From assembly GCA_026874595.1 (NCBI GenBank), contig CM049306.1, positions 51,410,019 through 51,474,018 on the forward strand: a DNA stretch of 64,000 nucleotides, given 5' to 3'. Positions 59,601-64,000 of this stretch are shown here, one piece after another. The first letter of the stretch is position 1. The number at the start of each line of letters is the position of its first letter. Made by a program: the position numbers and the translations under genes. The DNA comes from Sipunculus nudus. Its lineage: Eukaryota; Annelida; Sipuncula; Golfingiida; Sipunculidae. Below the pieces are notes generated by a model. That model saw only the letters and a list, made by a program, of their open reading frames with translations. It made no database searches and had not been told where the DNA came from.

Positions 59601-62600
59601 AGGCGACAAGCTCGTTGAGTTTGATGTGTAATGCAAAACCCCAATGCTTCCAAATTTAAAAAAAATGTGGATAAGACTGGCAAAACTCTCAAAGTAATTA
59701 GACCACGGTTGCAATGTGGACAAAGAAGTCTGAGGGAGCTCAGCCGTAAACATGAGATCATCATTTCAAAGTAATATAGGGTACCAGCGAATATGGCGAT
59801 TGCGAAGTATCTTGGACTGGAACCTGTCTAAACGTCCGCTTAGACGGATTCATCGGATACTTCTGAGGTAGCTACAGTATTCCTACGAATCACCATGCTA
59901 TAACAATTAAGAAAATTGTGGTTGCTTTGGGCTAGGCAGTGCAGACACCACAATTTGGTCTATTACCTCGACTCTCTACCCAAATTACAATTGCCATATC
60001 AATGTTATGGAAGAACATACAAGGAATGAGTGCTCGACTTATTTCAAACACATGAAAATAGACGGCCTTAATACAACGGTTCGGCTGTATTCGAAGTCGT
60101 ATTCGTACACTCTAGGATCTAGTTTTTTTGAGTCATTGGACAGACACGGTGGAGGTGATCGGGGATCACCGCCCCGGTTGTCTCTTTAGACTATGAAATT
60201 ATGGATGAGCCAATAGACGTGATGCCACCAAGCCGAGCCAGCGAGAGCCGAGAGAGACAGCCATTTATCCGCACTGATGACCCAGATGATAGAGAGGAGT
60301 CGAAGTGGAGAGAGACACTACAGCACTGACACCCTCACAAAATAATATCATCATCACAATATTTTCGTACTCCATACAACATTTAACCTTATGAGGGAGC
60401 TTTCATTTGTGCTATCATCATGTTGCTTCCTTCCTGCAAACCAAGACCTAATGATTCTTTAGCTGACCGTATTATCTATACTCTCAGACGAACCGATATC
60501 AGTAGAATGAGCGCAATCGAACCGAGCAATCTACGTCTGGTTTCAAAGATATAGTAATGTTGGCTGACATGTTCTGATGCCACGACATCCTTTTAATAAT
60601 CTTATATCACCGAATTTATAGTGAAAAGATGGAAACACATGACAAATCATCTCGCTTACACGCGCTGTTTTGTGACAGACTGATTATAATTATTTTATTT
60701 GAATGTGTCAGGTTAGCAAAAATTAAACAGAAAAGTGAGCCTCGACCCTCGGAGTGAACGATTTGTTATACGGAGATACAAGACAACAAGTTGTCCAGTT
60801 GGTGTACAAAAAAATAAATGACGGGTTTAGCTAGCAGTGACAAACCGAACCAGAGGACACCTATTATTGGGTTGGTAAGCCTAAGTTAAATCGTGATACA
60901 AGCAATTTCGAGGAAAGCATTGCAGTGGTCACGTTGTATTCATATCCTTGTAAACAGCTCATTATCTTATCATCAGGCTACGAATGATGAGGAAACACAA
61001 AATGATACACGTGAACCCAAACTGAAACTCTAAACAAGTCATTTCCTGTACCACGTACAGGTTGGCTACGTCCAGTATCCCATGCGAGCCATGCTTGTAT
61101 TCATGCGGTCAGACATTCAACAAAAAATGCGGAGAGATTTACCAATATGCTGAGTTAAAACGGAACGTTTCTCGAAATTATAGAAACGTTTTATTTTTTA
61201 AATGTTTGCAGATTGCCGGGATGGTTGGTATGGACGAGGCTGTGATATGTCTTGTTCACCGGGCTGCCGATCTGGCCGGTGTGGAAGGCATTCTGGAGAT
61301 TGTGTACTAGGTAGGTGAATGCGATAAAGGATCATGTTGTTTGTTATAGCTCTTTAGTGGAAAAAAGCTAAACAGTACCCATTTGGACTCACAGTTCGCT
61401 CTAGGGATAGCATTGGTTAAACAAAGACGTATTGAAAATCCTGTTCGCTCTTAGCATCATCATTTTAACTCTGTCATCTGGTATAATCTTGAAACAAAAC
61501 ATGATAAAAATGTTCATGTTTGATAAAAATTACCTCATGTATCAAATATACTGATTAGGCAATTTGATTTGAAATGTTTTCATTGAACAATTACCAGTTC
61601 CTTGTCGTTTTAAGTATTATATAATAAAAGTCCATTTCCCTGATAGATGTTTAATAAAAAAACTGTGATTGTTGCGTTATCAACCTGATGTAAAACCTAA
61701 TTCTTAATCATACCAGCTGTAAAAACGCAATTAATATTCTGGAGGAACAAAGTGAATTTTACTTCTTCTAGCATCCTGTCCTACTTAGAATATCAGTCCG
61801 CCATTATAAAAGCGAATTATTAATGGATGTAAATGATTTATGTAAAGCCACCATAACACAAAACAGATACATGCAGATGTTCATTCAAAGGGTGCAAGGA
61901 CAAATGGTTTGGAAAGAAATGCAACAAGATTTGTTCTCCTGGTTGCCGAGAAGACACATGTGACAAGCTTTCTGGAGAATGTCAGAGTAGGTGCTGACCA
62001 TATGGTTTCTCTCTTTTTGCAGCAGACGCAGTGCCGTAGTTAAATGGATCATAACATTTTAAAAGTTTTGTAATGTAATCAGCCTGATTCTGAAAGTCTA
62101 ATGCAATTCAGATTAAAGAAATACCATAGGCCTAAGTATGATACTTTAAAAAATGCAGCAACTACAGATCTACTACGATAGATACTCTGACGTGTCCCTT
62201 TATTTGCCAGGTGCCAGATACATGATTACAGCAGTTTAATGAAAGAACGACAAATAGGGTTTCAAATCATGCTTGATATGTAAGATTAAGTGACAACTAT
62301 GATACAGAACACAGATTTGCGAGCCAGGTGATATATTCGACTGACTGGGAGTCTGAAACTTTCCTCCATTTAAAAATATTCTATTAATAATGTATCTGTA
62401 CTGTTAGCTAGAAAAGTCTGCGACAGCAGCTGAGCTGAAAAGCCCGATTCAAAACGCAGTCGTTATTCACTATAGCTATTCACAGTTGGGTTTCGTTCGG
62501 TCTCCTTGTTTAACACTGAAAATCAATATTAATGTTTGAATATATGATGAAGTACATCCACAGCATACATGTAGAATTACGTCCATATAGAGTCAAGCCA

Positions 62601-62814
62601 GGTTAAAGCACACTTATATTATAATTTGAAATCTAACATTTTGTTTAAATGGCCTCCATTTGATTTATTATTATTTTGCCGTTGTTGGTTTTAAAATGAA
62701 GACCTTGGTTATTTACAGACTGCAAGGATGAATGGTATGGAACGACCTGTGACATTCTCTGTCCACGAGGTTGCGAATCGTACCCATGCAACAGAACTTC
62801 TGGGCAGTGTTCGA
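56503..62814 (+). CDS. Multiple-EGF protein gene (MEGF/SREC-like), 3' partial
   Basis: Exons 56503-56665, 61212-61310, 61891-61986 and 62719-62814 all have phase-1 borders, and the gene continues past the window. Joined, it gives a signal peptide and four Cys-rich repeats. The repeats are CEEGFYGEYCDQLC..., CRDGWYGRGCDMSC..., CKDKWFGKKCNKIC... and CKDEWYGTTCDILC.... The W/F-Y/F-G-x-x-C spacing is that of MEGF10/11, PEAR1 and scavenger receptor class F proteins, which are surface receptors in clearance or adhesion. Whether this one has a membrane anchor cannot be seen. The long second intron contains a decayed LINE, and a possible terminal exon of another transcript at 60190 argues for a more complex locus. 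Confidence 0.65.
57001..58150. other. Intronic, no recognised gene
   Basis: Nothing supported on either strand. Short open frames at 57617-57811 show no family. Confidence 0.45.
58160..58398 (-). repeat. GACTCGGACTTGGACTCGAG-type repeat
   Basis: Degenerate repeats of gactcggacttg and gactcgag fill this stretch. Its - strand end reads CAGTGATGTATTCGAGTCC, an end seen on some hAT-like MITEs. The opposite end was not found. Confidence 0.45.
58400..59800 (-). pseudogene. Decayed non-LTR retrotransposon (reverse transcriptase and C-terminal part)
   Basis: On the - strand, pieces in shifting frames match the 3' half of a LINE open frame. There is a stretch near 59240-59330 corresponding to the block after the catalytic site (AAKFFGLKVSLKKTEVLH), then FHQRCLRTFLNVHWSDIV (58900-58970). 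Next come SLGHVSMMKYHRLPK (58770-58815) and APKKRYNYCLKRCLSACHID (58670-58740). Several frameshifts and stops separate them. It is inactive. Its position inside the intron of the EGF gene explains most of the open frames here. Confidence 0.75.
60190..60329 (+). CDS. Possible terminal exon encoding a cytoplasmic-type tail
   Basis: The acceptor gttgtctctttag ends at 60189. The frame (phase 1) reads DYEIMDEPIDVMPPSRASES, then RQPFIRTDDPDDREESKWRE, and stops at TGA 60327. It is highly charged, has a YEIM tyrosine motif and a Pro-Ser stretch, and looks like the cytosolic end of a membrane receptor. It lies between the first and second exons of the EGF gene. It could end a short isoform or a gene starting at unit A. 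No membrane-anchor exon was found upstream. It is a proposal based on frame quality and the acceptor only. Confidence 0.35.
60860..61175 (+). repeat. Dispersed repeat shared with 38570-38860
   Basis: It matches the B4GALT7-intron copy (gatacaagcaatttcgagga, atttaccaatatgctgagtt). It has about 60 additional bases (ccatgcttgtattcatgcgg...) not present in the other copy. Confidence 0.6.
61212..61310 (+). CDS. Multiple-EGF gene, exon 2
   Basis: The acceptor aatgtttgcag and donor gtaggt bound 99 nt, phase 1-1. It encodes CRDGWYGRGCDMSCSPGC, then RSGRCGRHSGDCVL, one EGF-like repeat. A longer open frame in another phase overlaps it and is spurious. Confidence 0.8.
   Translation: MAGMVGMDEAVICLVHRAADLAGVEGILEIVY
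61891..61986 (+). CDS. Multiple-EGF gene, exon 3
   Basis: The acceptor tcattcaaag and donor gtaggt bound 96 nt, phase 1-1. It encodes CKDKWFGKKCNKICSPGC, then REDTCDKLSGECQ. The GTAGGT donor is chosen over the nearby gtgctg because it keeps phase 1. Confidence 0.78.
62719..62814 (+). CDS. Multiple-EGF gene, exon 4
   Basis: The acceptor gttatttacag and donor gtaggt bound 96 nt, phase 1-1. It encodes CKDEWYGTTCDILCPRGC, then ESYPCNRTSGQCS. It is the last exon I can see in the window. Confidence 0.8.
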
Positions 62815-64000
62815 GTAGGTGAAAACCTTTTGTTTGACGTTCCGTGTAAAAGGATTAGCACGGCCTAAATTAATATCCAAACTACTATTCGTTTTGTTTC
62901 CAGTAGGTTTTTGTAACAACGATTCTTCTACTACAAGAACACCAACGATCCTGTTTGGTTCATCGATCACTTTTGTGCCAGTCATAGGGTTAACTAGAAC
63001 AAAATCCTCACTGTAAACATATTCAGTTCGGTTCTGAGCACCCTTGTAATCCAGGGAGCTATGTACTTGCTGCTAATTTATACAGGTGTTTCTGTCAGAA
63101 AGCATGGTGGCATTAGATAGTCATATTACTGGGCATTCGAATTCATTGACTGTTCTGGGATTGGATAAAAACTACGCAAAGTCATGGTTAAAAAGTCAGG
63201 GCTAGTAAATTGTTTTGGCATGGGTTGCTGCTGATAGATCTTTCCTGCACTGGTTCAAAACTGGTCCATAGTTCTATTATTGTGTTGGATCTGGTAGATG
63301 GTTACCTCCCTGTGTCAAACACTTCTTCATGAAACCTTGGAGATCTGGCTGATGTATATTTATTCTTTTAGCCCATTGGCTATGAAATCAAAGCGTGGTT
63401 TCCGGGGTTTGGTAAGGGGACACTTTTATTATCTCATGTTAACTACTATTCACAGCTCTTCAAATTTTATTCAGGACTTATTTATGTTAATGTGATGTAT
63501 CTATTATGGAAAAGCACGCATAACAAATGAGTCCGTCACAGTGCCATTCAAGTTAATATAACATCCTCTTTCCAAAATACCCTGTTAATGTTCCCCTCTT
63601 TCAATCATTTTGACAAACTAGATATTCAGATGTCGGCCATATCGTTAACCTGTCAGTTTAGAATCTTACATGTCACTGAATTGGGTATTTGGACTCTTTC
63701 GGCGCTGCTGTTGATCTTAGAATAATGGTCCAAAATATAAAGTGAATATAAATGGATGATGGATGTTTTGATTCTTTATTAGACTATGGACTATGGTTAA
63801 CTAAAATACGAAAACATATAGTATATATATTTATTAGTAGTTATTTTTTTGTGAATAATAAGCGTGTTTTATATCAATTTCACAAATCATATAATTTAGT
63901 ATATATAATGCAAATTCAGCATTATAGTTTTGGTAACCAACGTAAGTTGATATGCGAATGATGAATCATAAACGTAATTAACATAATCATAACATACATA
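62815..64000. other. Intron of the multiple-EGF gene, nothing recognised
   Basis: AT-rich sequence with no further EGF-like exon. The next exon should carry a CxDxWYGxxC pattern and begin in phase 1. Confidence 0.5.

Overview
This is animal nuclear DNA, AT-rich and gene-poor. Genes are split by GT-AG introns, and the introns and intergenic DNA are full of microsatellites and transposable elements. The gene families (CUB/beta-helix polytopic receptor, multiple-EGF protein, B4GALT7) and the abundant repeats carrying CCGTCTGTCCG tracts and internal satellite arrays suggest a lophotrochozoan, most likely a mollusc. That assignment is inference; no species call is made. All splice calls were made by eye from GT/AG sites, phase and protein family fit.

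Layout. (1) 1.26-14.93 kb, + strand: the 3' part of a large receptor-like gene. Three CUB modules, each built from two exons and preceded by a 27-30 nt micro-exon linker, run into a 3.35 kb final exon. That exon encodes a right-handed beta-helix with FxxN and GGA(I/V) motifs, a Cys-rich segment and about nine membrane helices. (2) 4.67-8.35 kb: a nested transposon inside one of its introns, a satellite-rich Helentron-like element inserted in an older inverted-repeat element. (3) 15-19 kb: MITEs, hAT-like elements and LINE remnants. (4) 19.86-23.9 kb, - strand: exons resembling the N-terminal domain of MOV10-family RNA helicases, with no helicase domain in view. (5) 26.73-27.97 kb, - strand: an LTR and RNase H remnant of a Ty3/gypsy element. 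(6) 20.75-30.0 kb: three TTAA-flanked MITEs, one with a natural empty site inside the window. (7) 36.13-42.77 kb, + strand: a complete five-coding-exon B4GALT7 gene (304 aa), the enzyme adding the first galactose of the glycosaminoglycan linker. (8) 46.05-50.3 and 52.66-57.0 kb: a segmental duplication of about 4.3 kb, each copy carrying a first exon (signal peptide plus first EGF repeat) of a multiple-EGF protein. (9) 58.4-59.8 kb, - strand: a decayed LINE. (10) 60.19 kb: a possible orphan C-terminal exon. 61.2-62.8 kb: three further EGF exons of the multiple-EGF gene, which runs off the right edge.

The most unusual items are the CUB / beta-helix / polytopic receptor with its periodic micro-exons, the two duplicated signal-peptide exons that may feed one EGF-gene body, and the helicase-less MOV10-like fragment. 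Everything rests on reading the sequence; no alignment, expression or database search was possible.
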